A stretch of 64,000 nt of DNA, taken from contig NZ_RQJO01000009.1 in the NCBI RefSeq assembly GCF_003858635.1, forward strand, positions 372,001-436,000, read 5' to 3'. Position 1 is the first letter of the stretch. Each line of letters begins with the position of its first letter. A model generated the notes under the pieces. The model did not search any database. It was not told where the DNA came from and saw only the letters and a list, made by a program, of their open reading frames with translations. The translations under genes and the position numbers were made by a program. Below are positions 53,077 to 62,125 of this stretch, piece by piece. Source of the stretch: Larkinella rosea. Its GTDB lineage: Bacteria > Bacteroidota > Bacteroidia > Cytophagales > Spirosomataceae.

Positions 53077-53868
53077 TTATCTTTTCGGACGGGATTCCTG
53101 CTCCAGTTCCTGATAGACGGTTGCAAATGATTCGCCTTCCTGAACGGCACCCATCAGCTTTCCCAAACCGCTCCGCCCAACGATCGACAGCCAGCGCGAA
53201 ACCTCCTGACCGGCGGTCATATACGCCAGCATCACCCGGTTGGCATCACCCGAAAAAAAATCGGGCAGGGATTCCAGTTCGTCCAGTTTCAGGACCATCT
53301 GCTCCCCATGCGACTGTTCGAGCCAGTGATCGTGAAATTCGTCGTAGCGACGCAGGCTGTCGGTTGTGGTTGTAAACCGCTGGTCGATCATGAGTGCCAG
53401 ACCTTCGTTAAACCATTGTGGAATCTGCCGCTGGGTTTTCAGCCAGCCCAGACGGGTAAACAATTCGTCGTGGCACAGTTCGTGTGCCAGTACGTCGGGA
53501 TTGCGGCCGTATGGATTGACGATGACCCAGGAATCACCCCAGGGAGTGCCCAGGCTGCATCCGGCGCCCTCGCCGTCCTGGCAATATTGTTCATATTGTT
53601 CGGGTTTCTGGCAAAAAATGATGGTCGCCCGGCTTTGGGGGACACTTTTCCAAAGATTTTGCAGCCGCTTCCGCGCTTCGTGGATTTCGAAAAGTAAGTA
53701 AACCCGCTGGTGTTTCGGCGTATCTTTATCCACCCAAACCGCTTCGGCAATTTGTTGAAAATCAGAGGTATAATGAATGAGCTGGCAGCGAAAAATCTGC
53801 GGAAAAGCGGCAAAATAAGCCAGCGGCAGAATCAGCAGAAAAACCAGGAAACGGACTAACCAACGCAT
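53077..53868 (-). CDS. Gluzincin-like metallopeptidase (HExxH) membrane protein
   Basis: 263 residues from ATG 53866-53868; the frame continues upstream through hairpin M but not credibly. One N-terminal TM/signal helix (WLVRFLVFLLILPLAYFAAF) precedes the domain. Zinc motif HELCH at 129-133 and Glu155 in QWFNEGLALM match the peptidase MA-like (gluzincin) HExxH + E pattern. C-terminal half includes LMLAYMTAGQEVSRWLSIVG-type helix. Substrate unknown. Location between the phytase-like and FAD genes is on the same strand. Confidence 0.75.
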   Translation of the reverse strand: MRWLVRFLVFLLILPLAYFAAFPQIFRCQLIHYTSDFQQIAEAVWVDKDTPKHQRVYLLFEIHEARKRLQNLWKSVPQSRATIIFCQKPEQYEQYCQDGEGAGCSLGTPWGDSWVIVNPYGRNPDVLAHELCHDELFTRLGWLKTQRQIPQWFNEGLALMIDQRFTTTTDSLRRYDEFHDHWLEQSHGEQMVLKLDELESLPDFFSGDANRVMLAYMTAGQEVSRWLSIVGRSGLGKLMGAVQEGESFATVYQELEQESRPKR

Positions 53869-53874
53869 TAAAAT

Positions 53875-53945
53875 GAGGTTTACGGTATTCGGTTTACGGT
53901 TTTCGGCGGCCCAACGAAAACCGTAAACCAAATACCACAAAATTG
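53875..53945. repeat. Imperfect wordy hairpin M (GGTTTACGGTATTCGG word)
   Basis: Left arm 53875-53906, right arm 53915-53945. Core GGTATTCGGTTTACGGTTTT is repeated reverse-complemented with one mismatch in 22. It lies in the spacer between two minus-strand genes. Confidence 0.92.
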
Positions 53946-55226
53946 TTAAGCAACGGCTTCATTCGCTCGAATCAACTCAGCTACTTTTCGACCGGTTTGC
54001 ATGGCGGCATTGAGTGATGGATAGGCCGTCTGGTCACCGCATTGGTAGAGATTTGCGGAACGCTGTAGCGGGGCGTGTGAAGTTCCCGGGTAATAAATCG
54101 GCAGCGATTCGGGAATGTGGTACGTTTTCAGCCAGCGCCACTGGTCAACTTCAGGCCCAAACCAGCCCGCTAATTCTTTCTGAATCCGTTCGGCCAGCGC
54201 TTTTTCGTTGACCACTTCCAGCCCCTGCGTACTGACCGAAATGAGCGATTGGCCGTTGGGGGCGTAGGAGGGAGCTACCTCGTTCAGGATCGCAACGTTA
54301 TGGACGGCCGATTGCCGGTTCGCATTCAGCAGCAGCAGTTTCTCGGGGCGATTCTGTATCCGTTTAGGCGATTGACCGGCCGTAAAATAGGTATTCGTGG
54401 TCGCGTTAAATAACCGCTTCGGGGTTTCGATGCCCAGCAGGCGATTGGCCGCTGCGGCATCAACGGCCAGTACGATGTGATCGGCCGAAACGGTTTCACC
54501 GGTTTTGAGAATGAGCGTCGAACCCTGAATTTTCTCCACTGGCGAATTCAGCCGGATTTGAGCCGGATCAAGTCGCCCGGCCAGTTGTCGGGGAATAGCT
54601 TCCATGCCGGCTGCCGGAACCGCTGCGTCACCGGCGTAGAAATTCCGGAAACAGAACTGGAAAAAATTACTCGAGGTAGCCAGCGCATCCTCCAGAAAAA
54701 TACCGCCAAAAAAGGGGCGGAAAAACCGGTTGATGATTTGCTCCGAAAAACCGAACGCTTCCAGAAACGATTCGGTATCCGTGGCTTCCTGATTGAAAAA
54801 ATCGTCGGTCTGCAGGCCGGAAACCTGCCGCATCAGTTCGACAATCCGCAGTTTATCACTGAACGTTCCTGCGTCGGACGACAGCGTCTGGAACAAGGCT
54901 GAAGGTTCGCGCAAGGGGTTGATGAACGAAAGCCAGGCGCCTGTACTTCGGGCGGTCTGGACGTGAATCAGGGCGCCGGGTCGAAATGATTGCAGGTTCA
55001 GGGCGTCGTAGTTCAACAATCGGCGCGCTTCAGGATAGGCCGTGAGCAGGATTTGAAAACCGCGGTCGAGCCGAAACCCGTCGATAACGTCCGTACGGAT
55101 GCGGCCGCCGACTCCATCGGAAGCTTCCAGAATAGTAGCATCAATACCCGCTTGGCGGAGGTAAACGGCGCAGGTCAGGCCGGCCATGCCTGCACCTACA
55201 ATGACAACGGATGGATTGGACTGCAT
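53946..55226 (-). CDS. FAD-dependent amine-oxidase/phytoene-desaturase-like oxidoreductase
   Basis: 426 residues. N-terminal Rossmann FAD motif VVIVGAGMAGLTCAVYLRQAG, then EASDGVGGRIRTDVIDGFRLDRGFQILLTAYP, the usual NAD(P)/FAD amine-oxidase/desaturase second motif. The C-terminal FAD-binding part has LYQCGDQTAYPSLNAAMQTGRKV. It could oxidise amines, saturate or desaturate isoprenoids, or act in carotenoid or protoporphyrin chemistry; no pathway neighbour selects one. Cytoplasmic. A minus-strand TATTTTTG (55250-55257) lies just before it. Confidence 0.8.
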   Translation of the reverse strand: MQSNPSVVIVGAGMAGLTCAVYLRQAGIDATILEASDGVGGRIRTDVIDGFRLDRGFQILLTAYPEARRLLNYDALNLQSFRPGALIHVQTARSTGAWLSFINPLREPSALFQTLSSDAGTFSDKLRIVELMRQVSGLQTDDFFNQEATDTESFLEAFGFSEQIINRFFRPFFGGIFLEDALATSSNFFQFCFRNFYAGDAAVPAAGMEAIPRQLAGRLDPAQIRLNSPVEKIQGSTLILKTGETVSADHIVLAVDAAAANRLLGIETPKRLFNATTNTYFTAGQSPKRIQNRPEKLLLLNANRQSAVHNVAILNEVAPSYAPNGQSLISVSTQGLEVVNEKALAERIQKELAGWFGPEVDQWRWLKTYHIPESLPIYYPGTSHAPLQRSANLYQCGDQTAYPSLNAAMQTGRKVAELIRANEAVA

Positions 55227-55278
55227 CGGAATTTCGGTTCTAATTTTTACAAAAATACAGGTTACCGGTTAGGATGAT

Positions 55279-55286
55279 TACTTTTG
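55279..55286 (+). promoter_or_regulatory. Candidate -7 box of pabA/trpG (TACTTTTG)
   Basis: TACTTTTG is an exact -7 box, 21 bases before the ATG. No TTG at the right distance. The divergent spacer also holds TATTTTTG for the FAD gene. Confidence 0.45.
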
Positions 55287-55307
55287 CATTTTTAGTTTAC
55301 GTTTCCG

Positions 55308-55883
55308 ATGAATTTACTTGTTCTGGACAATATCGATTCGTTCACCTACATGCTCGTTGATTATTTGAAGCAGGCAGGGGCAACTTGTCGGGTGGTCCGG
55401 AATACGGCATCAATGGACGAGATTACGGCGGAATCGTACGACGGCATCGTCCTGTCGCCCGGACCGGGAACACCCCGGCAGGCCGGTTGTCTGTTAAAGG
55501 TCATCGATCGGTATTATCAGCAACTGCCGATTCTGGGTGTTTGTTTAGGTCATCAGGCGCTGGGTGAGTACTTTGGAGCCCGATTGGTGCAGGCCATCAA
55601 ACCGATGCACGGCAAGTTATCGGTGGTTCGGAAAAGAGCCGACAGCGATTTATTGAGAAACCTTCCCAACGAATTTACGGTTACCCGGTATCACTCGTTG
55701 GTACTGGTTGACCTGCCCGCCGGTCTAAGCGCGCTGGCAGATACGGTTGAGGGTGAAAATATGGCTTTTCGGCATCGCAAATGGCCCCTTTGGGGAATCC
55801 AGTTTCACCCCGAAGCCGCATTGACCCAATACGGATTAGAAATATTAAGAAATTGGATTACCTTTGTGAAAACAAGTAAATAG
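55308..55883 (+). CDS. pabA: Glutamine amidotransferase, PabA/TrpG type
   Basis: 191 residues, class I glutamine amidotransferase. LLVLDNIDSFTYMLVDYL at the N-terminus, Cys79 in GVCLGHQALGEYFG, and the His-Glu pair in WGIQFHPEAALT. It supplies ammonia to 4-amino-4-deoxychorismate synthase (folate) or anthranilate synthase (tryptophan); many Bacteroidota use one subunit for both. pabB/trpE are not adjacent, so the role is not set. It is divergent from the FAD gene. Confidence 0.9.
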   Translation: MNLLVLDNIDSFTYMLVDYLKQAGATCRVVRNTASMDEITAESYDGIVLSPGPGTPRQAGCLLKVIDRYYQQLPILGVCLGHQALGEYFGARLVQAIKPMHGKLSVVRKRADSDLLRNLPNEFTVTRYHSLVLVDLPAGLSALADTVEGENMAFRHRKWPLWGIQFHPEAALTQYGLEILRNWITFVKTSK

Positions 55884-55935
55884 TGACCATTTCGTTGTAC
55901 TTTTCTAATTTTTTTACGACAAAACAAAGACCGCT

Positions 55936-56733
55936 ATGAACTATCGTGTTCGGAAAGAAGGGAACTTCCGTTACATTGATGAAGGACAAGGCGAAGTATT
56001 GCTTTTACTTCATGGATTATTCGGCGCATTGAGCAACTGGGAAGGTGTGATCAATACCTTTGGCGGCCGGTATCGGGTCGTCATTCCCATGATGCCCATT
56101 TATGAAATGCCGATTCGGGAAGCCGGGTTGGAAGGATTGGTTAAATTTATTGAAGAGTTTTTGGCTTATAAAGACCTGGACAACCTGACGCTGCTGGGCA
56201 ACTCGCTGGGCGGTCACGTTGGCTTGTTGTATACGCTGAAACACCCCGATAGGGTGAAGCGGCTGGTACTGACGGGTAGCTCCGGTTTATTTGAAAACTC
56301 GATGGGCGGTTCGTACCCGAAACGGGGCAGCTACGATTACATTGCCGAGCGGGTTGCATACACCTTCTACGATCCGAAAGTTGCTACCAAAGAACTGATC
56401 GACGAGGTATTTGACATTACGAACAGCATTCCGAAATGCCTGCGAATTGTCGCCATCGCCAAGTCGGCGCAACGGAACAACGTGGCGAAGGACATCCAGA
56501 ACATCACCATCCCGACTTTGTTGATCTGGGGCCTGAACGATACAATTACCCCACCGGAAGTTGCCCACGAATTCAATCGGCTGATTCCAAACTCGGAATT
56601 GCACTTTGTTGATAAATGTTGTCATGCTCCAATGATGGAACACCCGGACCGGTTTAACACCTTGTTGACCGAGTGGTTGGAAAAACAGCCGCTGAGTGCC
56701 ACCAGTCGGCAGAGTGACCTGAGTATTGCCTGA
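55936..56733 (+). CDS. Alpha/beta hydrolase
   Basis: 265 residues. Oxyanion strand LLLLHGLFGALSNWEGVI, Ser90 in LLGNSLGGHVGLLY, Asp in LIWGLNDTITPPEV and His in DKCCHAPMMEHPDRF are all present. The cap has KRGSYDYIAERVAYTFYDPK. The nucleophile elbow GNSLGG and the C-terminal CCHAPMMEHP are similar to Bacteroidota haloalkane-dehalogenase-like/esterase relatives. Substrate unknown. It lies 52 bases after pabA, perhaps in one transcript. Confidence 0.85.
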   Translation: MNYRVRKEGNFRYIDEGQGEVLLLLHGLFGALSNWEGVINTFGGRYRVVIPMMPIYEMPIREAGLEGLVKFIEEFLAYKDLDNLTLLGNSLGGHVGLLYTLKHPDRVKRLVLTGSSGLFENSMGGSYPKRGSYDYIAERVAYTFYDPKVATKELIDEVFDITNSIPKCLRIVAIAKSAQRNNVAKDIQNITIPTLLIWGLNDTITPPEVAHEFNRLIPNSELHFVDKCCHAPMMEHPDRFNTLLTEWLEKQPLSATSRQSDLSIA

Positions 56734-56877
56734 GGTGATTAAGAAATTTCCGAAAAGATTTTGAAACTCTAACGGAAATTTCTTAGTTTTCAGCTATACT
56801 GCTCTGTCCGCTTGACACCGTGCTCCCGCTGATGTGATTGGACAAAAACAGCAAACCGATTGTAAACAACCGACACC

Positions 56878-57546
56878 ATGCTGGCCGCCGAACTAATAGA
56901 CCCGATGATACCGGCCCTGAAGCCGACGGATACCGTTGGGCAGGCCCTCGACTGGATGCAGGAACACCGCGTCGGGCAATTGGCGATCGTTGATCAGGGG
57001 CAATACAAAGGGTTGGTCAATGAAGACCTGCTGCTGGATGTTCCCGACGATACGCAGCAGCTGAGTGACGTCATGCGGCTTTTCGAACACCTGTACGTTA
57101 ACGAAACGCAGCATCTTTACGAACTTCTGAGCCTGATTACCGAACACCGTCTTCAGGTGCTTGCGGTAGTGAATGAGGATCTGGAGTTTATGGGGACGGT
57201 TTCTGTTACCGAATTGCTGAAACAATTTGCGCAATTACTGGGTATTCAGGAAGCCGGAGCGATTCTGATTCTTTCCATTAACGAACGGGATTATTCGATG
57301 GCCGAAATCAGCCGCCTGGTTGAATCAAACAATGTTCGGATCATCAGTAGTTATTTCGCCGGAGCGGCTTACGGCATGCCCGACAAATCCCGGTTGACGC
57401 TCAAACTCAACCGCAAAGACATTACGTCGGTAGTTGCCACGCTCGAACGGTTTGGCTACACCATTGAAGCGGCTTTTGCCAATACACCCATCGAAACCAT
57501 CGATCAGGGCCGGCTCGATATGTTACTCCGGTACCTCGATTCCTGA
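56878..57546 (+). CDS. CBS-pair and ACT-like regulatory protein (AcuB-like)
   Basis: 222 residues, cytoplasmic. Two CBS motifs lie at ~1-55 (ELIDPMIPALKPTDTVGQAL) and ~65-120 (LYVNETQHLYELLSLITEHR). The second half, ILILSINERDYSMAEISRLV, is ACT-like. It resembles AcuB-type CBS-ACT proteins that bind adenine nucleotides. In Bacteroidota it stands next to nadK, as here (92 bases), which suggests a regulatory link to NADP supply (inference). Confidence 0.85.
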   Translation: MLAAELIDPMIPALKPTDTVGQALDWMQEHRVGQLAIVDQGQYKGLVNEDLLLDVPDDTQQLSDVMRLFEHLYVNETQHLYELLSLITEHRLQVLAVVNEDLEFMGTVSVTELLKQFAQLLGIQEAGAILILSINERDYSMAEISRLVESNNVRIISSYFAGAAYGMPDKSRLTLKLNRKDITSVVATLERFGYTIEAAFANTPIETIDQGRLDMLLRYLDS

Positions 57547-57638
57547 TTCAGGACGCAATCCGTCGGCCGTTCTTAGCAGAATATTGGACTTTTCTCTCAT
57601 CTTTGCAAATCTGACTGACGAACCGACTGACGTTTCTT

Positions 57639-58523
57639 ATGAAGATTGCTATTCATGGACGCAATTTTGTTGATTTGGCTACACCGTTCATCCAATCGAT
57701 GTTCGATGAACTGGCCCGGCGGCAAATCGAAGTGCAACTATCTGAAATCTACCGTTCGTTTCTCGATTCTGCGGGTATTGCCCATCATTCTACCTCCACC
57801 TACACCTCGTATCTCGACATTTTTGATGCCAACTTCGCGTTCAGTCTCGGGGGCGATGGAACCCTGCTGGAAGTATTGACGCATGCCGGTCCCCGTGGTA
57901 TTCCCATTGTTGGAATCAACATCGGTCGACTTGGTTTTCTGACGACAATTTCACCCGAAAACCCGGAGTCCATACCGAGGTTGCTTCAGGCGCTGTCGAT
58001 CGGTGATTTTCGGCTCGACGAACGGACGCTGGTAAACCTCCAGTCCGATGAAGACCTGTTCGACGGCGTTCCGTTCGGCCTGAACGACGTAACGATTACC
58101 AAAACCGAGACCTCGTCGATGATCACCGTGCATACGTACCTCAATGGCGAATTTCTAAACTCGTATTGGGCCGACGGATTGATTATTTCTACCGCCACCG
58201 GCTCAACCGGTTATTCACTGAGTTGCGGAGGGCCTTTGCTGTTGCCGCACGACCGCAATTTTATCGTTACACCGATTAGCCCGCACAACCTGAACGTCCG
58301 ACCGATGGTGGTGCCGGATTCGGCGCAGTTGTCGTTTGAAGTAGAAAGCCGCAGCAATACCTTTCTGGTTTCGGTCGATTCCCGGTTTCGCACCGTTACC
58401 ATCGGCACCCGTCTGAGCGTCCGGAAAGAGAATTTTGTTGCCAAACTTGTTAAAATGAGCGACGATAGTTTTTTAAATACGCTTCGCAACAAGCTCAGCT
58501 GGGGCTGGGATATTCGAAATTAG
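57639..58523 (+). CDS. nadK: NAD kinase
   Basis: 294 residues. It phosphorylates NAD to NADP with ATP. Signature motifs are GGDGT at 71-75 in FSLGGDGTLLEVL, GRLGFLTTI, NDVTITK, SYWADGLIISTATGSTGYS and SCGGPLLLP. An N-terminal region MKIAIHGRNFVDLATPFIQS is normal for Bacteroidota. It lies 92 bases after the CBS gene, no terminator between, and 199 bases before the first DUF6089 gene (spacer has nothing I can support). Confidence 0.96.
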   Translation: MKIAIHGRNFVDLATPFIQSMFDELARRQIEVQLSEIYRSFLDSAGIAHHSTSTYTSYLDIFDANFAFSLGGDGTLLEVLTHAGPRGIPIVGINIGRLGFLTTISPENPESIPRLLQALSIGDFRLDERTLVNLQSDEDLFDGVPFGLNDVTITKTETSSMITVHTYLNGEFLNSYWADGLIISTATGSTGYSLSCGGPLLLPHDRNFIVTPISPHNLNVRPMVVPDSAQLSFEVESRSNTFLVSVDSRFRTVTIGTRLSVRKENFVAKLVKMSDDSFLNTLRNKLSWGWDIRN

Positions 58524-58722
58524 CGGATAAATAAGTTGCGAAAAAAGGGCTTCCCTATACGATAGGTACGGATTTTGCGCATTATCCACAACAGTTTTAT
58601 CGCCCGACCCAATAAAATACCAAAACCGGGCGTTTCAGAGGAGAAGCTTGACGAATGCGGTCAGGTTTCAACCCGATGAATCAGAGGCTCCGGGTTTCCG
58701 GTGCGGTAGTAAGCAAAGAAAC

Positions 58723-59712
58723 ATGAAGAATAACCTACTGATTACCAGTTTGATGGCGGTTGCTGGTTTGGCATTGCAACCGGCCGATGGACAAGCCCAG
58801 AGCCGACGAACTCCTTTTGTACCTTATTCTGAGGTGGGTTTGGGACTGGGAACATCCAGCTATTACGGCGAACTTGCCGGTTACCGTAAACCCATTAAAT
58901 CGACATTTTTGATGATGCGCTGGAGTGCGGCAGCGATGTACACCCGGCATTTTACACCCCGTCTGGCCGCTCGGGCTTCGTTTACCTGGGCGCGGATTGC
59001 GGGGGATGATTATACGTATAACCGCAAAGATCTGAATTCAGGCATCGTTCAATACGTCCGAAACCTGCATTTTCGTAATGATTTGAAAGAATTTGCGCTG
59101 AGCGGTATTTACCAGTTTGTACCGGATGGACGTAACCCGAATTACCGCGCCAAACTGACTCCGTACATCACTGTTGGAATTGCGGCCGTAGCCCACAGTC
59201 CGGAAGCACGCACGCCGGTTGGGTTTGGAACGTCGCCCGAAGATACCCAGCAGCGTTGGGTGAAACTACAGTCGCTGGGCACGGAAGGGCAGGGGCAGAA
59301 CGGCGTTAAACCGTATTCCCTGATGACGTTGGCCATTCCGGTCGGTTTCGGAGTTCGCTACCGGCTAAATGACCGGTTTGGGTTCGCGGGTGAGATTTCA
59401 TACCGCTTTACATCAACGGATTACCTGGACGATGTGGGTGGAGCTTATCCGGACCCGACTATTTTGAAGGATGACCTGGCCCGGGCCATGTCCGATCGTC
59501 GTCTGGAACCAACGGCGGCCCGCAAAGGGGGAGACCGCGTGGCGGATCTGCAAAAATACTTCAACACGAGCGATCCGCTATCAACAATCACCAGTGATCC
59601 CAACTTCACCACGCGGGGAGCCGACGGGGTGTTCAACGATGGCTACATGACCATCAATTTTCAGGTACATTACGTTCTGACGCCACGAATTAAATGCCCG
59701 CCGATCAGATAA
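58723..59712 (+). CDS. DUF6089-type outer-membrane barrel protein, copy 1
   Basis: 329 residues from ATG 58723; an in-frame ATG at 58648 is unlikely. Signal peptide MKNNLLITSLMAVAGLALQ and A-Q-A site lead to a beta-barrel. PYSEVGLGLGTSSYYGELAG and MYTRHFTPRLAARASFTWAR are DUF6089-like. YITVGIAAVAHS and IPVGFGVRYRLNDRFGFAGE are barrel strands. In Bacteroidota this sits beside nadK and before envelope genes such as uppS/bamA, though these are not in view. It overlaps the next gene by 19 bases. Confidence 0.75.
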   Translation: MKNNLLITSLMAVAGLALQPADGQAQSRRTPFVPYSEVGLGLGTSSYYGELAGYRKPIKSTFLMMRWSAAAMYTRHFTPRLAARASFTWARIAGDDYTYNRKDLNSGIVQYVRNLHFRNDLKEFALSGIYQFVPDGRNPNYRAKLTPYITVGIAAVAHSPEARTPVGFGTSPEDTQQRWVKLQSLGTEGQGQNGVKPYSLMTLAIPVGFGVRYRLNDRFGFAGEISYRFTSTDYLDDVGGAYPDPTILKDDLARAMSDRRLEPTAARKGGDRVADLQKYFNTSDPLSTITSDPNFTTRGADGVFNDGYMTINFQVHYVLTPRIKCPPIR

Positions 59713-60455
59713 ATTACCAGTTGTCAGCTTGCTCCGGTCAGCGGTTTTTCCAGCCAAACCGTCAATCTCTTATCCGGTTTTCTGCGGTTTTGGGATTGAT
59801 CGCAGGTTTGTCTATTCTGGGTTGTCCGGCAGTTCAGGCCCAGTCGACCTGGGAAGTGGGTGGTGGTTTAGGCGGCATGGTTTACAAGGGAGATCTGGCG
59901 CCGAGCATTGTGCCCGGAAACCTCCGTCCGGCGGGTAATCTGCTGGTGCGCTACAACGTCAGTCAGCCCTTTACTGTGCGGATTAATGCCGGTTTAGGGC
60001 AGATTGCGGGCCGGGACACCCGGTTTAACGATCCGTTTCAACAGGCCCGTAATCTGGCTTTCAAAACCTCCATTCGGGAGGTAAATGCGCTGCTGGAGTA
60101 TAATTTCCTGAATTATTCCAGCCTTCGCCGGGTGAAGAACTGGACACCCTATGTGTTTGGTGGACTGGGTTTGTTTACGTTTAAAACCAATCCTCAAAAT
60201 CCGGGATACCAGCGGAAATCAGTCTTTCATTTTCCGCTCGGGGTTGGGATCAAATACGAATTTAAACGGCCCTGGAGTTTGGGGCTGGAATACGGTACCC
60301 GGTTTTCCGGTAGCGATTATCTGGATAATTTCGGACCGAACACCTTCGGCGGAACCAACAAGCTGCAGAATGGAAACCCGGATTCCAAAGATACGTATAC
60401 CTATATTGGCGTCCTGCTGACCTACCGGTTTTACCGGATTGTATGCCCTGAGTGA
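59694..60455 (+). CDS. DUF6089-type outer-membrane barrel protein, copy 2
   Basis: 253 residues, starting 19 bases within the end of the previous gene. The signal segment (FSAVLGLIAGLSILGCPAVQAQS) is followed by WEVGGGLGGMVYKGDLAPSI, REVNALLEYNFLNYSSL, WTPYVFGGLGLFTFK and LGLEYGTRFSGSDYLDNFGP, a barrel of the same kind as copy 1 with lower size. A Cys in ILGC could be a lipobox but the QAQ site favours signal peptidase I. Function unknown. A 57-base gap precedes the M23 gene. Confidence 0.78.
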   Translation: MPADQINYQLSACSGQRFFQPNRQSLIRFSAVLGLIAGLSILGCPAVQAQSTWEVGGGLGGMVYKGDLAPSIVPGNLRPAGNLLVRYNVSQPFTVRINAGLGQIAGRDTRFNDPFQQARNLAFKTSIREVNALLEYNFLNYSSLRRVKNWTPYVFGGLGLFTFKTNPQNPGYQRKSVFHFPLGVGIKYEFKRPWSLGLEYGTRFSGSDYLDNFGPNTFGGTNKLQNGNPDSKDTYTYIGVLLTYRFYRIVCPE

Positions 60456-60512
60456 CCATTTTTCGGGAGTTTTCCGTATTTTCGGCCGCAGGATTGAATA
60501 CAGCTCGTCAAC

Positions 60513-61328
60513 GTGAAATCAGGATATTGGAAAGTTATGCGGTGGGTCGGCATCCTAAGTGCTTTATGGATTGGATTGTCAAATTCGGCTTCGTCGCAAA
60601 CCGTTACCTGGACCGGCACCGGCATTCCCCGCATCGACTCGATGTGCCAGCAGTTCCAGCAATTGTATACCCGGATTCGGGAAGAAAGCGTTTTGCCGGA
60701 TTCGGCCCGGAAACAATTTAGCGACATCATGTTTGGGTTGCGGGGTAAATTCCAAACCGCCGAACCCTTCCGGCTCGACAGTGCCCGCCGTGACAGCCTG
60801 CTGCGCTCGGCCTACTTCTCATTTCCACTGCGTAATTACACCCCGGATGCCATTGGCGGCACGCACGGCGAAGGCTACCGCGCCAAAGGCTTCGATTTGT
60901 TTGACTACAACGTCCGGGGAAGTCATCCCGCCCAGGATATTTTCATTACCGACCGAAATCAGGACTGCATCGATGATCATACCGACCGCCCCGCCGATGT
61001 GCTGGCGATGACCAGCGGCATCGTATTAGCCATCGAAACCGCCTGGACTCCGGGGCAGGAGTACCGGGGCGGCAACTGGATTTGGGTGTATGATCCCATT
61101 CTCGATGGGTTGTGGTATTACGCCCATAACAACGCCATTTTAGTTCGGCCGGGCGATTGGGTGCAATCCGGTCAGAAAATCAGTGAAGTTGGACGGACCG
61201 GTTACAATGCCTATCCCGCCCGGTCGCCAACGCATCTGCACCTCATGTACCTGCAACTCCAACCCGACGGACTTCCCCTGCCCCAAAATCCATATGAGTG
61301 GCTCCTGACCGCCCGAAACTTGAACTAG
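60513..61328 (+). CDS. M23-family peptidase (LytM-like), exported
   Basis: 271 residues from GTG 60513; ATG 60537 (residue 9) is also possible. After a signal peptide (VGILSALWIGLSNSASSQ) the Zn peptidase domain has HxxxD at His138/Asp142 (GSHPAQDIFI) and HLH at 241-243 (SPTHLHLMYL). These are the M23/LytM ligands. The fold also has RTGYNAYPARSP. It may cleave peptidoglycan bridges or act on other substrates; the FGxDI-like position reads HPAQDIF. It lies downstream of the DUF6089 pair. Confidence 0.85.
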   Translation: MKSGYWKVMRWVGILSALWIGLSNSASSQTVTWTGTGIPRIDSMCQQFQQLYTRIREESVLPDSARKQFSDIMFGLRGKFQTAEPFRLDSARRDSLLRSAYFSFPLRNYTPDAIGGTHGEGYRAKGFDLFDYNVRGSHPAQDIFITDRNQDCIDDHTDRPADVLAMTSGIVLAIETAWTPGQEYRGGNWIWVYDPILDGLWYYAHNNAILVRPGDWVQSGQKISEVGRTGYNAYPARSPTHLHLMYLQLQPDGLPLPQNPYEWLLTARNLN

Positions 61329-61369
61329 AATGATGAATAAGGGAACGCAATAATTCATAATCCATCATC
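61328..61369. repeat. Short wordy hairpin N after M23 gene
   Basis: GAATGATGAATAA at 61328-61340 is partly complementary to TTCATAATCCATCATC at 61354-61369. Weak but with the same words as A and L. Confidence 0.45.
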
Positions 61370-61538
61370 TTTTCCTGCCCGCCCCGTCCCGTTTACCGTT
61401 AAATAATACATCGTTTCTCTCCCCATTTTCATCGGCTGTAGGTAGTCATTCGTCCGGCGCGAAAGCCGGAATCCGTTGTTGTGCGGTGCTGTGATTAATT
61501 TTGAATCAACAATCACAAACAACAACATACTTACGCTC

Positions 61539-61919
61539 ATGAAAAAAATAGTTTTAGTGCTTGTAACCTTTCTTGCCGTTGTTAGCTGTAAAAATAACAA
61601 CGAAGTGAAGCCTGAAGATTTGGGTAATTATTTGATCTACACCAGTTTAACAGCATCGAAGTTTGATAAGGTCGAGGTGAAGCTGGATGGCAAAACCGTC
61701 GGGGTGCTGACAAAACCGTTCGTGCCGTCAACGATCATCAGTGTGCCGCCCTGTGGTTCCGAAACCGAAGGAATCGTGCTCAACCTCAGCCGACCCCTTG
61801 GAAGTTATTCGCTCGATGCGGTTGCGACGCTGAACGGAAAGCAGGTCACCAAGTGGTCGAGTTCACTCCGGTTTGAAACGGGCAGCTGCAAAAGAACCCG
61901 GTTGACGTCCGATCTGTAA
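61539..61919 (+). CDS. Small lipoprotein, unknown function
   Basis: 126 residues from ATG 61539; the frame reading in from 61476 adds no family signal. Lipobox VVSC at Cys17 (LVTFLAVVSCKNNN). The mature part is beta-rich (YLIYTSLTASKFDKVEVKLD, GVLTKPFVPSTIISVPPCGS, LGSYSLDAVATLNGK), with two more cysteines. It looks like a small Ig-like lipoprotein. I do not recognise the family. A terminator follows 40 bases after the stop. Confidence 0.78.
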   Translation: MKKIVLVLVTFLAVVSCKNNNEVKPEDLGNYLIYTSLTASKFDKVEVKLDGKTVGVLTKPFVPSTIISVPPCGSETEGIVLNLSRPLGSYSLDAVATLNGKQVTKWSSSLRFETGSCKRTRLTSDL

Positions 61920-61959
61920 GCGCCACTGAATTGGGTAATAGCCACACCACATGATCCGA

Positions 61960-61987
61960 GAAAGCCGTACCTCACCGTACGGCTTTC
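61960..61987. terminator. Hairpin terminator after small lipoprotein
   Basis: GAAAGCCGTAC pairs with GTACGGCTTTC (61960-61970 and 61977-61987) around a 6-base loop; TTGTTA follows. Confidence 0.78.
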
Positions 61988-62125
61988 TTGTTACGGGGAC
62001 CGGAAAGATAGGAACCAGGGGGGAAATTAGAGCTCCCCAAAAGCCCTTTTCGTCGGTTCAGTTTCCCGGCCATTGTGATACCGCGGCATCCTTCGTACAT
62101 TAACTGTTATCATTTTTGCTCCAGA